From positions 1-64,000 of the forward strand of contig DASZMV010000037.1 in the NCBI GenBank assembly GCA_035551675.1: a stretch of 64,000 nt of DNA, given 5' to 3'. Position 1 is the stretch's first letter. Each line of letters opens with the position of its first letter. The DNA comes from JAFECT01 sp035551675. Its GTDB lineage: Bacteria > Pseudomonadota > Alphaproteobacteria > Caulobacterales > Caulobacteraceae. Positions 1-8,639 of this stretch are shown one piece after another. Both the position numbers and the translations under genes were made by a program. The notes below the pieces were generated by a model. The model was not told the DNA's origin. It ran no database searches and saw nothing but the letters and a program-made list of their open reading frames with translations.

Positions 1-132
1 CGTTCAGGCGAAGGGGGATTTCCTCTTTCGTCCATCCCCTGTCCGGGCATCCTGTCCGGGCGTCAGGGGCGAACGGTTTTGCGCCGCGCGCCGTTGAACC
101 GACGAACCTCAAGCGACTGGCACGGAGCCGAG

Positions 133-594
133 ATGATCGCCCAATCCCCGAACCGCAAAGGCTGGAAACGGCTGGCGCTCATTGCCGGCGCCGTCGTCGC
201 GGCGCCGCTTGCGGTCCTGGCCGCCTCGGCCGTGGCTGAACCCGGCGACCCGATCGACGCCGGCTTCTGGCAGGTGAAGTCCTCGGTCGAACCTTTCGGA
301 CAAGCCAAAACCGAAAACCGCTGCCTGCATCACGATCAGATCTTCAAGTTCATGCACGGCCAGCCGAACCACATCTACAAGTGCACCTACTCGACGGAAA
401 ACATCGCTGACGGAAAGATTTCCCTGAAAGGCGAGTGTCGCGACAAGAACGGCGTCGGCGGCCACATCACCGGCAACGGCGAATACACCCGCACCACCCT
501 GCGCACGACCGGTCACGTGACCTTCTTAGGGATTCCGCTCACCGCACACCTGGACGCGCATCGCATCGGCGAATGCCCGGCCGGCACCAAGTAG
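133..594 (+). CDS. Exported DUF3617-like protein
   Basis: A 153-residue protein of unknown function. I start it at the ATG at 133, preceded by a GGAG-like site, rather than at 79, because this puts a basic stretch (NRKGWKR) directly before a hydrophobic segment and a likely signal-peptidase site near AVA-EP. The mature part has four cysteines (NRC, YKC, GEC, GEC) that could form two disulfides, which fits a periplasmic location. The G-F-W-Q-V opening and the cysteine spacing resemble DUF3617 proteins, small exported alphaproteobacterial proteins without known activity. It converges on the phosphatase gene with a 29-bp gap. The family assignment is from memory of the pattern. Confidence 0.7.
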   Translation: MIAQSPNRKGWKRLALIAGAVVAAPLAVLAASAVAEPGDPIDAGFWQVKSSVEPFGQAKTENRCLHHDQIFKFMHGQPNHIYKCTYSTENIADGKISLKGECRDKNGVGGHITGNGEYTRTTLRTTGHVTFLGIPLTAHLDAHRIGECPAGTK

Positions 595-623
595 GTCCGG
601 ATTCCTGGATTAGAGAGTCTGGG

Positions 624-1166
624 TTAGAGTCTGGGGCGAAAGGCCTTCAGCCATTTCTTCTGCGCGGCGGTCTCGGGAACCTTTAGGCCGCGCGCCTGGG
701 ATATGCGCTTCGCCGCCGCATCGGCGTCGAGGTTCGGTTCGAGCCGCATCAGGGTCACCGCCGCGATCAAGCTCGAACGCCCGATGCCCGCGCGGCAGTG
801 CACGACGACGCACATGCCATCGCCGATGCGTTGCGCCAGCGCCGCGGAAAAGCGCGTGACCGCGACGTCGGAAGCGGGAACCCCGTGGTCCTCGATCGGA
901 AAGCTCAGAAACTCCAGGCCGGCGGCGGCGGCGAGATCGCGCTCCGGCCCGAGGTTCAGGTCGCTCACCTCGCCGGGCGACAACAGGCTGGCCAGCACAT
1001 CGACGCCCTGTTCCCGCAACCGCGACATCTCACGCGGCAGAGCCTCGCCCGAGCGCGGCCTGCGCGCCGTGGCCAGGCGCCCGGGCGCCGAGGTGTCGAT
1101 GAAATAGAGCTCCATGGCCGGTCGAGCGGAGCCGTGACCGAATTCTGAACCATAGGCAACCGTCAT
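624..1166 (-). CDS. Dual-specificity/tyrosine phosphatase family protein
   Basis: Predicted cysteine-dependent phosphatase. The signature HCRAGIGRS places the catalytic Cys at residue 124 and the phosphate-binding Arg at 130 of the 180-residue reading; Asp93 in IEDHGVP sits where the general acid is expected. No signal peptide is visible, so it should be cytoplasmic. The length suits small dual-specificity phosphatases. A second in-frame start at 1115 (MELYFIDTS) would give 163 residues and begins just at the first expected beta strand; neither start has a convincing ribosome-binding site. The substrate cannot be predicted and the neighbours give no pathway. Confidence 0.85.
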   Translation of the reverse strand: MTVAYGSEFGHGSARPAMELYFIDTSAPGRLATARRPRSGEALPREMSRLREQGVDVLASLLSPGEVSDLNLGPERDLAAAAGLEFLSFPIEDHGVPASDVAVTRFSAALAQRIGDGMCVVVHCRAGIGRSSLIAAVTLMRLEPNLDADAAAKRISQARGLKVPETAAQKKWLKAFRPRL

Positions 1167-1197
1167 GGCCGAATAACCGCCGAGGAACGCGCCGGGT

Positions 1198-1401
1198 TCA
1201 GACCCGCACGATCTCCACCGGACGTCCGTTCAGTCGCCTCGGCTGCTGATAACGGTTGTCCGGACGGGCGAGGAAGGACGGATCCTCCAAGATGCGCCGC
1301 CATTCGCGCGGGGTGAGGGTAAGCGGCTTGGGGCTCCCTTCAACCGCGAGATTGGGGGTCGCTTCCGTTATGGGGACCGTGTGCGTCATCATCCTCTCCA
1401 T
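1198..1401 (-). CDS. Small hypothetical protein
   Basis: A 67-residue, basic, proline-rich protein with no signal peptide or membrane segment. The C-terminal half (EWRRILEDPSFLARP) looks like an ordinary amphipathic helix rather than a random translation, and third codon positions are GC-rich as in neighbouring genes. A second start two codons past the first methionine pair lies at 1389. It stands upstream of, and in the same direction as, the phosphatase gene, with about 30 bases between them, so the two may be co-transcribed. I do not recognise a family. Confidence 0.45.
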   Translation of the reverse strand: MERMMTHTVPITEATPNLAVEGSPKPLTLTPREWRRILEDPSFLARPDNRYQQPRRLNGRPVEIVRV

Positions 1402-1529
1402 GGCCCCACCGAAGGTGGCGTCCTAGCGCACGATCGCTGCAATCCAATGACGGTGAATGGGCGATAATGCGGCGCCCGGTCGCGGGGGCGGTTAACCGGT
1501 CGGAAAGCCTGTTCTCTTAGCCTCGCCCT

Positions 1530-2048
1530 ATGCTGGGGTCGTTCGATTTTCCCGAAAACCGCCGCGCGCCCGAGGGCGCGGGCCTGTGCATCCGTCCGGA
1601 AGTGTTCCTCTATCCGGCCTGGAGCGGCACGGGTCTGCTCTGCGACGCCTTCGGTATTCCGAGGGAGGAGTACGCGCTCCACGGCGCGGGCCACACCGAG
1701 GACGACGGCACGATCGTCATCGAATACGAGTCCGGTTTCAACGGCGGCATCGTCAACAGCTACAGCTGGGCGTTCCGCAAGGAGCCGGGCGACCTGCTCT
1801 ATGCCTATGACCGCCTGAACGGCATCGAGGCCAAGGGGCGGATGACGGTGCACGGCTGGCGCTGGAGCTTCTTCGCTGTGGGCCACACCCCGTTCGGGCG
1901 CCGGCGCTGCAAGGTCGAGATCGCCTACCGCGTGGTAAGCCCGCACGAAGCCACTTCGGCGGTGACGCTCTCCATGCTGGGCGTAACCGTCGGCACCGGC
2001 TCGACCCACATCAAGCACTGCAGCGCGATCAACTCGCAAGCGGCATAG
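1530..2048 (+). CDS. Hypothetical protein, possible DUF3833-like
   Basis: A 172-residue protein without obvious signal peptide. It is rich in aromatic residues and glycine, with alternating hydrophobic pattern (for example WRWSFFAVGHTPFGRRR) typical of a beta-barrel or calycin-like fold. The general pattern, including the G-T-I-V-I-E-Y strand and a central R-M-T-V-H strand, recalls DUF3833-type lipid-binding-like proteins, but I cannot confirm this. No clear Shine-Dalgarno site precedes the ATG. It converges on the lipoprotein gene at 2105 across a short hairpin. Confidence 0.5.
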   Translation: MLGSFDFPENRRAPEGAGLCIRPEVFLYPAWSGTGLLCDAFGIPREEYALHGAGHTEDDGTIVIEYESGFNGGIVNSYSWAFRKEPGDLLYAYDRLNGIEAKGRMTVHGWRWSFFAVGHTPFGRRRCKVEIAYRVVSPHEATSAVTLSMLGVTVGTGSTHIKHCSAINSQAA

Positions 2049-2069
2049 CCTCTTTCGTCAGAAAGAGGC
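2048..2069. terminator. Hairpin between convergent genes
   Basis: A perfect 9-bp stem (GCCTCTTTC and GAAAGAGGC) closes a 4-base loop at the junction of two convergent genes. There is no long T run on either side, so it is a weak intrinsic terminator at best, but its position suits bidirectional transcript ends. Confidence 0.5.
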
Positions 2070-2104
2070 CAAGCAAAACCAAGTCTCTTCGCTTGCGACG
2101 AGAC

Positions 2105-2599
2105 CTAATTGTTATCCTGTCGGGGCGTGTCGTCGGTGTTGGGATGCAGGTCCGCCAGCACCGCGCGACCGTGTCCGCCTTCCTCAGTGCGCGACACGAT
2201 CTTGATCGTCGCGTCGTGGCACAGCGCGACCACGGTCGACCCCTCGCTCGTCTTGTCCATCGCCGTTCGGGTGGCGGCGTCGGACTTGGCGTAGGCCTCC
2301 GCATCGTCGCGCGCCTGTCGCGCCGCGCCCGCATCCTTGCAAAGATCGTCGACTAAGGGATCGTAACGCGAGAGCTTGTCCTGCGCCGCGGCGATGCGCT
2401 TGGCGTTGGCGGCGGCGTAGTTCCCCTGCATTACATCGGCCGAACAGCGCAGCGTCGCGGTGTCGATGGTCCACTCGCGGCACGAGCGGGGGGCAGAGGC
2501 GTCGGCGCGCGGTTTCGGCGGCGCCTTCTTCGCGGCGGGATTGGTGCAGCCGCCGAGCGCGACGAGCACGACCGCGGACAGCAACACTGCGGGTTTCAC
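2105..2599 (-). CDS. Putative lipoprotein
   Basis: A 164-residue protein with a lipoprotein signal: short basic start, hydrophobic run and the lipobox LGGC near residue 18. The mature part contains several cysteines and a helical, alanine-rich segment resembling small lysozyme-inhibitor-like (LprI/DUF1311) proteins, though the match is not firm. Its start codon overlaps the stop of the upstream gene at 2596 by 4 bp (ATGA), so the two form one transcription unit and may act together in the cell envelope. No enzymatic motif is visible. Confidence 0.65.
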   Translation of the reverse strand: MKPAVLLSAVVLVALGGCTNPAAKKAPPKPRADASAPRSCREWTIDTATLRCSADVMQGNYAAANAKRIAAAQDKLSRYDPLVDDLCKDAGAARQARDDAEAYAKSDAATRTAMDKTSEGSTVVALCHDATIKIVSRTEEGGHGRAVLADLHPNTDDTPRQDNN

Positions 2600-3345
2600 T
2601 GGTCGGGAGCTCCCGGCGTTTCGGGATGCTGCGGATCGAAACCCATTCCGTCGCCGATCCGCTCGAAGGTCACGGGGTTCGCCGGCGCCTTGGCCCAGAC
2701 CACCTTGGGCCTCTTCTTGCCTTCGTTGCCGGTGGTGGTGCTCATCTTGCCGCTCAGATAGTCGATGGAGACGTCGGTGGTCTCGCCCGTGTTGCGCTCC
2801 AGGTCATAGTTGTCGTAGCCGACCAGATGAAAGCCGCCGGACGACCAGCGGAAACTGTAGGTCGTCGTCCCCGTGCTCCAGCCGCCGGCGCTCGAGAACA
2901 GATGCAGGCTGACGCGCAGCGCGCCCTTGCGGATGCTGACCCCGCCGGCTTCCGCCAGATAGTCGTCGAGGTTGGGCATGGTCGCGCGCGGGATCAGGAG
3001 ATGGTTCTCCACCGCCAGATCATAGCCGCCGTCCTTGCGCGCGAAGGCGAGGGCGAGAATGCGCGGATTGGTGTCGAACGGATCGACGCCCATGCCGTCG
3101 TTATGGATGACGTTCTTCGGATCGTTTTCGCGCAGCACGATGGCGAGATCGGGCAAGCCGTCGCCATTCAGATCACCCGTCACTGTCGTCTCGACCTTCC
3201 ATCCGCGCGGCGCGAAGCCTTCGGCCGAACGGGCTTGGTGGGTCAGGGCGGGATAGTCGACGGTTGGGATGACGAGATCCGCGCGTGCGGAGGTCGCGAC
3301 CGCGAGAAAGCCTAGGGCGGCGAGACACGAAAGGCGCTGGTGCAT
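2596..3345 (-). CDS. Exported protein with FG-GAP/EF-like repeat
   Basis: A 249-residue protein with a Sec signal peptide ending near residue 22 (SARA-DL). The segment GDLNGDGLPDLAIV (about residues 57-70) is a DxDxDG calcium-binding loop as found in FG-GAP/VCBS and dockerin-like repeats. Only one clear copy is present; the rest is predicted beta-rich. Such proteins are usually periplasmic or extracellular and bind calcium. It is the first gene of a two-gene unit with the lipoprotein gene at 2105. The function is unknown. Confidence 0.7.
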   Translation of the reverse strand: MHQRLSCLAALGFLAVATSARADLVIPTVDYPALTHQARSAEGFAPRGWKVETTVTGDLNGDGLPDLAIVLRENDPKNVIHNDGMGVDPFDTNPRILALAFARKDGGYDLAVENHLLIPRATMPNLDDYLAEAGGVSIRKGALRVSLHLFSSAGGWSTGTTTYSFRWSSGGFHLVGYDNYDLERNTGETTDVSIDYLSGKMSTTTGNEGKKRPKVVWAKAPANPVTFERIGDGMGFDPQHPETPGAPDQ

Positions 3346-3428
3346 GAACCACTCTCCCGATGAGCGAAGGCGATCCTAGGCCAAGCTGCGCGGTTTGGAA
3401 GGCGCGCAAAGAAATCCCGCACAGAAAG

Positions 3429-3454
3429 GGGCCCCGCGGTTTCCCGCGAGGCCC
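3429..3454 (-). terminator. GC-rich intrinsic terminator of the Gly/His-rich gene
   Basis: On the minus strand, 24 bp past the stop of the Gly/His-rich gene, GGGCCTCGCGG and CCGCGGGGCCC form a strong, slightly imperfect stem around an A-rich loop, followed by CCTTTCT. The arrangement is that of a Rho-independent terminator with a short U tract. Confidence 0.55.
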
Positions 3455-3477
3455 ATTCCCGATCGGTCGGCTGACGC

Positions 3478-3924
3478 TCAGTGGTGATGGCCGCCGTGGC
3501 CGCCGTGACCGCCGTGACCGCCGCCATGGCCGCCGCCATGACCACCGCCCCAGTGACCGCCATGGCCGCCGCCGTGATAACCACCGCCGCCGTGATAGCC
3601 GCCGTAGCCGTGGCCGCGCCACTCGCCGTAGTTATGATAGCCGGCGCCCCAGCCGCGGAAGCCCCAAGGACCGCCCCAGCCGAAACCGCGACGCGCGCCG
3701 TAGCCGCACCAGTACCAGCCCGGTCCGTTCCAGGCGTCGTCGTACCAGCAGAAGTGACGGCCCGAGTAGATGAACACCTGGGTCTTTTCGATCGTCGCCG
3801 TGTTCGGGGTGTCGACACCCACGACCACGCCCGGCAGCGGCGCCGCCTGGGCTTGAACCGCCGGCGTGGACGCCGCGCCCGCAAGGGCCGTCGCCGCCGC
3901 CAGACCTAAGAGAAGATTCCGCAT
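3478..3924 (-). CDS. Exported glycine/histidine-rich protein
   Basis: A 148-residue protein with a signal peptide (cleavage near VQA-QA, about residue 25). A short conserved part follows (residues 28-75, rich in Trp, Tyr and Cys), and then a tail of GG-H repeats makes up the last 60 residues and ends in HHH. Such histidine tails bind Zn, Ni or Cu, so a metal-buffering or envelope role is possible, but this is inference. The tail is encoded by near-identical GGC/CAC codon repeats, which makes length variation by slippage likely. It is a single gene with its own terminator. Confidence 0.7.
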   Translation of the reverse strand: MRNLLLGLAAATALAGAASTPAVQAQAAPLPGVVVGVDTPNTATIEKTQVFIYSGRHFCWYDDAWNGPGWYWCGYGARRGFGWGGPWGFRGWGAGYHNYGEWRGHGYGGYHGGGGYHGGGHGGHWGGGHGGGHGGGHGGHGGHGGHHH

Positions 3925-4178
3925 CCTGTCGTCTCCAGTTTTTATGCGCCCCCGTTCTTACCCAAGTCTGGCTTCCCCAGAACGTGGGCTTTCCGAGCGC
4001 TCGCTTGCAACCGAAAGCTTAACGGTTGAGACGCCGAAAAGGTCCCGCACCCGCTTCCGGATGACCGTAAACTCACCCCCGCCGCGTGAACCGGCCATGA
4101 ACGCCGCCGTCAGCTACAGCGGCCGGAACCCGGCCACCCGAGACGCGGTTGCGCCTTGTCGGGCAAGGAGTTTCTTCG

Positions 4179-4607
4179 ATGAACCGCGTCGTGAATGTCG
4201 ACCATCTTTCGATCCGGGTCAGCGACTTTGAAAAGTCCAAGGCCTTCTACGGCAAGCTGTTCGAGTTTCTGGGGTTCGCCGTGCTCGATGAGTACGAGGA
4301 CGCGATCGGCTGGACCAACGGGCGCACGCGGTTCTGGATCGGCCAGGCCGACGCGCGTGGGCGGCGCAAGCAACATCGCATCGGCGACGTCGGCTTTCAC
4401 CACTACGCCTTCGAACTCCGCAGCCGCGCCGACGTGAACGCGCTGCAGGCCTTCCTGAAAAGGCGCCGCGTGAAGATCGTCGACCCCGCCGACGAATACT
4501 ACGAAGATTATTACGCGGTGTTCTTCCTCGACCCCGACGGCCTGAAACTCGAAGGCTGCAAGTGGGGCGAAAAGTCCGGCGAGAATCCGGCGAAGGAAAT
4601 CGCGTAA
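4179..4607 (+). CDS. VOC-superfamily (glyoxalase/bleomycin-resistance fold) protein
   Basis: A 142-residue protein of one vicinal-oxygen-chelate domain. I start it at the ATG at 4179 because AAGGAG lies eight bases upstream; the longer reading from 4149 lacks a site. The N-terminal pattern VDHLSIRVSD, the K-A-F-Y helix, the central HHYAFEL strand and the C-terminal FFLDPDGLKLEG strand are the usual VOC landmarks, with His9, a central His and a late Glu as candidate metal ligands. The family includes lyases, dioxygenases and antibiotic-binding proteins; the substrate cannot be told. It is monocistronic. Confidence 0.85.
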   Translation: MNRVVNVDHLSIRVSDFEKSKAFYGKLFEFLGFAVLDEYEDAIGWTNGRTRFWIGQADARGRRKQHRIGDVGFHHYAFELRSRADVNALQAFLKRRRVKIVDPADEYYEDYYAVFFLDPDGLKLEGCKWGEKSGENPAKEIA

Positions 4608-4662
4608 CGCGCCTGCGCGCGCTGTCTCTGCAAACCGGCTTCCACTGTTGCGCAAACGCGCG

Positions 4663-5970
4663 CTAGCGCTGCTCCGCTGCGGGCAGCTCCTTCTGAATCG
4701 GATGGGCGGCGACCTTGTGACGGAGGTTTGCGACCTCGCTCGCGGAGACGGGTTGCGCGTTGTTGCCGAAGCTGTTGCGCACATAGGTCGCGACCGCAGC
4801 GACCTCGCGATCGTTCAGCTTCCACGAAAACGCCGGCATGGTGAAGGCCGTCGGACGCGCAGCACTCGACGCCGTCTGACTGCCGGTCAGGATATAACGA
4901 ACCATCGTGGTCGGATCGCGCTGTTGGACGTTGGCGTCGTTACGCAGAGCCGGGAACAGGCGCGGTTCGCCCGCGCCGTTGACGCCGTGGCAGGCGGAGC
5001 ATTCGTCGCGATAGACCGCGCCGCCCTGCGCCATGACGTCCTGCGCCGCGCCGCGCGAGGCCGGAGCGTCCGACGGCGGCAGGCTCTTCAGGTAGACGGC
5101 GATGTCGCGCCGATCCTCGTCGGTCATCTGGGTAGTGGAGTGGACCAGCACCGCGGCCATCGAGGCGCCGCCGTTGGAGCGGGCGTTGCGTCCGGTCTTC
5201 AGAAACTCGACGATGTCGTCCCGGCTCCAGCTCGCGAGGCCGCGCGGCGAGCCGTCGAGATCGGGCGCGAACCAGTTCTCGATCTTGCCGCCCTGCAGCG
5301 GCTTGGAGCGGCTGTCCGCCTGCAACATATTCTTCGGCGTGTGGCAGGCGCCGCAGTGGCCGAGGCCGGTGACGATGTAGGCGCCCCGGTTCCACTCCGC
5401 GCTCTGGTCGGCGCGACCCGTGAACGGCTCGGCCCTGAAGAACAGCGCGTTCCAGATCGCCATGGCGCCGCGGATATTCACCGGGAATATGAGCTTGTTC
5501 GCCGGCGGCCTGTAGCTCGATGCGGGCACGCTCAGCAGATAGGCGCGCAGCGCGTCGGAGTCTTCGCGCGTCACATGGGTGAAATACGGATAGGGGAAGG
5601 CCGGATAGAGATGCGCGCCGTCGTTGCGGCGACCTTCGTGCAGGGCGCGCCAGAACTGGTCGGCGGACCACGACCCGATCCCTACCTTCGGATCGGAGGT
5701 GATGTTGGCGGTGTAGATGGTCCCGAACGGCGAGCCGAGACCCAGGCCTCCTTCATAGGGCGCGCCGCCCGGCCGCGTGTGGCACCCCGTGCAATCGCCG
5801 AGCGTCGCCAGATATTTTCCGCGTGCGACGAGATCGGCGCCGGGCGCGGGGCCGGCGGCAGGGGGTGCTTCCTGAGGCGCGCCGTTTGGCGGCGCCTGCG
5901 GCGCGGCGGACGCCAGCGCGCCCGCGGCGAGCAGACAGAGGAACGCCAGGGCCGGCGGAGCGCGCCTCAT
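4663..5970 (-). CDS. Triheme cytochrome c subunit of a membrane-linked dehydrogenase
   Basis: A 435-residue periplasmic cytochrome with three CxxCH haem sites: CTGCH (residues 60-64), CGACH and CSACH. A signal peptide precedes a Pro/Ala-rich linker. This is the layout of the cytochrome subunit of alcohol, gluconate and sorbitol dehydrogenases, which pass electrons from the flavin subunit to ubiquinone. I take the start at 5970, overlapping the stop of the GMC gene by 4 bp (ATGA), and not at 6030, because the signal peptide starts there. It is last in the operon 7736-5967-4663. Confidence 0.92.
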   Translation of the reverse strand: MRRAPPALAFLCLLAAGALASAAPQAPPNGAPQEAPPAAGPAPGADLVARGKYLATLGDCTGCHTRPGGAPYEGGLGLGSPFGTIYTANITSDPKVGIGSWSADQFWRALHEGRRNDGAHLYPAFPYPYFTHVTREDSDALRAYLLSVPASSYRPPANKLIFPVNIRGAMAIWNALFFRAEPFTGRADQSAEWNRGAYIVTGLGHCGACHTPKNMLQADSRSKPLQGGKIENWFAPDLDGSPRGLASWSRDDIVEFLKTGRNARSNGGASMAAVLVHSTTQMTDEDRRDIAVYLKSLPPSDAPASRGAAQDVMAQGGAVYRDECSACHGVNGAGEPRLFPALRNDANVQQRDPTTMVRYILTGSQTASSAARPTAFTMPAFSWKLNDREVAAVATYVRNSFGNNAQPVSASEVANLRHKVAAHPIQKELPAAEQR

Positions 5971-7736
5971 GCATGCACCAGCGGCTGGCCGGGCGCCTTC
6001 AGATAGTGCGACTTGATCGCGTCGGCGCAACGGAAGGTGAGCGCGGCCACCGTGCCGGTGGGGTTATAGCCGGGGTTCTGCGGGAAGGCGTTGGCGCCGG
6101 GCACGAACAGGTTCGGCACGTCCCAGCTCTGCAGATAGGTGTTGAGCACGCTGTCGCGCGGGCTGGTCCCCATGATCGCGCCGCCGGTGTTGTGCGTCGT
6201 CTGATAGGGTACGATGTCGTAGGAGCCTTTGCGCTTGTTCACCTTGATCTCGCGCGGGTTCATGGCGCGGCCCATCTCCGCGGCGCGATCGGTAAGATAG
6301 TCCGACATCTTGTGTTCGTTGTCGGTGAAATCGAAACTCATGCGCAGCAAGGGCCGGCCGAGCGCGTCCTTGTAGGTCGGGTCGAGGTCGAGGTGGTTCT
6401 GCTTATGGCTCATCACCGCGCCATGGGTCGAGATGGTCGTCGCGCGCAGATAATTCTTGGCCACCGCGCGTTTCCAGCCCGCGCCCCAGGTAGGCGTGCC
6501 GTCCGGCGTCGGGTGCGTTTCGATCGGCCGCGCGCCGGTCTGCATAAGCCCGACATAGCCGCCGCCGATGAAGCCCAGGCCCGTGTGGTCGAAGTTGTCG
6601 CCGTTGAAGTCGTTGCACATCATCCCGAGCGCGCCTGCGCCGATGAACGGGTTGAGGATCTTGTCGTCGTAGAAGACGTTGACCGACGAGGTGATCTGAT
6701 AGGCGTAGTTCTTGCCGACCAAGCCCTCGCCGGTGTTCGGATCGTACGGCTTGCCCACGTCCGACAGCAAAAGCATGCGCACGTTCTCGAGCGCGTAGGC
6801 GCACAGGATCACCAGGTCCGCGGGCTGGAACAGCTCACGCCCCTGGGCGTCGACGTAGGTTACGCCCGTCGCCGTCTTGCCGTCGGGCGATAGTTCGATG
6901 CGCCGCACCTCCGACCGGGTGCGCAGCGTGAAGTTCGGCTTGCGCATCAGAACCGGCAGGATGGTCGTCTGCGCCGTCGACTTGGAATAGTTGCCGCAAC
7001 CGTACTTTTCACAAAAGCCGCAATAGGTGCACTGCGCGAGCTGCACGCCCAGCGGATTGGTGTAGGGCCGCGACACGTTCGCGGCGGGGTGCGGGAAGGG
7101 ATGGCGACCCATATCCGCCGCCGCCTTGGCGAACAGCATGGGCGCATAGGGCATGTCGAGCGGCGGGTTTGGATAGTCGCGCGAGCGGGGACCTTCGAAC
7201 GGATCGCCGCCGGGGATGATCTGCCCCTTCAGATTGCCGGCCTTGCCCGACACGCCGCACAGATATTCGAACTTGTCGTAATAGGGCTCGAGGTCGTCGT
7301 AGGTGACGCCCCAGTCCTGGATGGTCATGTCGTCGGGCACGGCGGACTTGCCGTAGCGCGAGAGATTGTGGCTCTTAGCCAGGAAATCCGATGGTAGGAA
7401 ACGCCAGACCTGGCCGTTCCAGTGCACGCCGGATCCGCCGACGTTCGATCCGGGCAGGAACGACCCGAGATGGCGCATCGGCAGCGCGGTCTGGCCGTCG
7501 TTATTACGGAAAGTAAGAGTCTCGTGGTTCAGCCGCTCGAACAGTTCGTGGCGCCAATAGTAGCGCAGCTCGTCCTGGGCGAAGGTGGTGGCGAAATCGG
7601 TCGGGGTGTCGCGCCAACTGCCGCGTTCGAGCGCGACCACGTTCAGGCCCGCGTCGGTCAGCTCCTGCCCCATCATGGCGCCGACCCAGCCGAAGCCGAT
7701 CATCACCACATCGGTCTTGGCAAGCGCCTGGGCCAT
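5967..7736 (-). CDS. GMC-family flavoprotein dehydrogenase, large subunit
   Basis: A 589-residue FAD-dependent oxidoreductase. The dinucleotide-binding motif is GFGWVG close to the N terminus; GGSGVHWNGQVW is the family signature; the C-terminal THNTGG and NPGYNPTGTVAALT segments carry the His and Asn expected at the active site. Several cysteines around CTYCGFCEKYGCG may bind an iron-sulfur cluster, as in related dehydrogenases. The start at 7736 overlaps the upstream stop as TGATG. With a subunit-3-type protein upstream and a triheme cytochrome downstream it forms a gluconate/sugar/alcohol dehydrogenase-like complex. The substrate is not identifiable from sequence. Confidence 0.92.
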   Translation of the reverse strand: MAQALAKTDVVMIGFGWVGAMMGQELTDAGLNVVALERGSWRDTPTDFATTFAQDELRYYWRHELFERLNHETLTFRNNDGQTALPMRHLGSFLPGSNVGGSGVHWNGQVWRFLPSDFLAKSHNLSRYGKSAVPDDMTIQDWGVTYDDLEPYYDKFEYLCGVSGKAGNLKGQIIPGGDPFEGPRSRDYPNPPLDMPYAPMLFAKAAADMGRHPFPHPAANVSRPYTNPLGVQLAQCTYCGFCEKYGCGNYSKSTAQTTILPVLMRKPNFTLRTRSEVRRIELSPDGKTATGVTYVDAQGRELFQPADLVILCAYALENVRMLLLSDVGKPYDPNTGEGLVGKNYAYQITSSVNVFYDDKILNPFIGAGALGMMCNDFNGDNFDHTGLGFIGGGYVGLMQTGARPIETHPTPDGTPTWGAGWKRAVAKNYLRATTISTHGAVMSHKQNHLDLDPTYKDALGRPLLRMSFDFTDNEHKMSDYLTDRAAEMGRAMNPREIKVNKRKGSYDIVPYQTTHNTGGAIMGTSPRDSVLNTYLQSWDVPNLFVPGANAFPQNPGYNPTGTVAALTFRCADAIKSHYLKAPGQPLVHA

Positions 7737-8479
7737 CAGCCTTCCCGCGTCCAACCGGGTCGCCCGCTGATGCCGACCGGGGGGAGGGGATAGGGCTTGT
7801 TGTAGGCCAATACGTAGGGCCGCTGGTCGTAGCGCGCGCCGGAAAAGCCGATCAGCTTCCAGCCGGCCATGTCACGATTTCCACCGTAGATCGGGTCGGA
7901 GAAGAACCCCTCGATCACGTTCTGCAGGAACATCGTGAAGACCGCTTTGGAGTCGGCGTTGGGCAGGCTCGTCGATCCGCTCTCGAGGCCCTTCAGAAAC
8001 GCGTCCTGCTGGTCCGCCGCGATCTGGTGGAACGGGGCGTTGTGCGCGTGGGCGCAGGCGTCGTCGATGTCCTTGATCGCGGCGCGATACATCTGCGCCG
8101 GCGTGAACCGGCTCTGATAGCCTTGCGTCTTCTCGCCTTTCGGCCAGGGACCGTTCATGTACCAGCGCGCGCCGGCGCCGAACTCGCCGCCGAGTTGACG
8201 GTCGAGGAAGATCGGAACGCCCGCCTCCACCGCGCCGGGGCCCAGGTCGTCCTTCGGGATCATCCGCGCGCACGCCGCTTCGATGAACGCCGCTTCCGCC
8301 TGGCTGAAGAAATTGTAGCCGCCCGAGATGTCGGCGGCTTGCGGGAAGGTAGCGCTGTTCGGTTTGAATGGGACGCCGTTGCCGGTCAGATCGTCGGCGA
8401 TCGCGCCGGTTACGCCAGACGCCGACAGAACGGCGCCCGCGGCCAGCATGCGTCGGCGGCTGATGGGACGCTCGCTCAT
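7736..8479 (-). CDS. Gluconate 2-dehydrogenase subunit 3-like protein (Tat-exported)
   Basis: A 247-residue protein with a twin-arginine signal (SRRRMLAAG) near the N terminus and the general features of the small subunit of three-component membrane dehydrogenases. This subunit is thought to guide the cofactor-loaded flavoprotein through the Tat pathway. I start it at 8479 (MSERPISRRR); the methionine two codons earlier is also possible. It is the first gene of the operon. About 160 bp separate it from the acylphosphatase gene upstream, which probably holds the promoter. Confidence 0.88.
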   Translation of the reverse strand: MSERPISRRRMLAAGAVLSASGVTGAIADDLTGNGVPFKPNSATFPQAADISGGYNFFSQAEAAFIEAACARMIPKDDLGPGAVEAGVPIFLDRQLGGEFGAGARWYMNGPWPKGEKTQGYQSRFTPAQMYRAAIKDIDDACAHAHNAPFHQIAADQQDAFLKGLESGSTSLPNADSKAVFTMFLQNVIEGFFSDPIYGGNRDMAGWKLIGFSGARYDQRPYVLAYNKPYPLPPVGISGRPGWTREG

Positions 8480-8639
8480 GAACAACCCGCCCGGTCGGGA
8501 TAGACCGGCAAAGATTAGAACCGGGACGTGCGGTCTCGGGTTCCCACGCGGGCGGCGACGACGACCGACATGAGTTCATCGAGCGCGGAATTATTGCGTA
8601 AATGATTGATCTAAGGGCGAAGCCTCCCAGCTTCGCCGC

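Noticed and set aside
4648..6006. A 452-codon frame opposite the cytochrome gene
   Set aside because: Antisense to three intact CxxCH motifs; no domain in its own reading.
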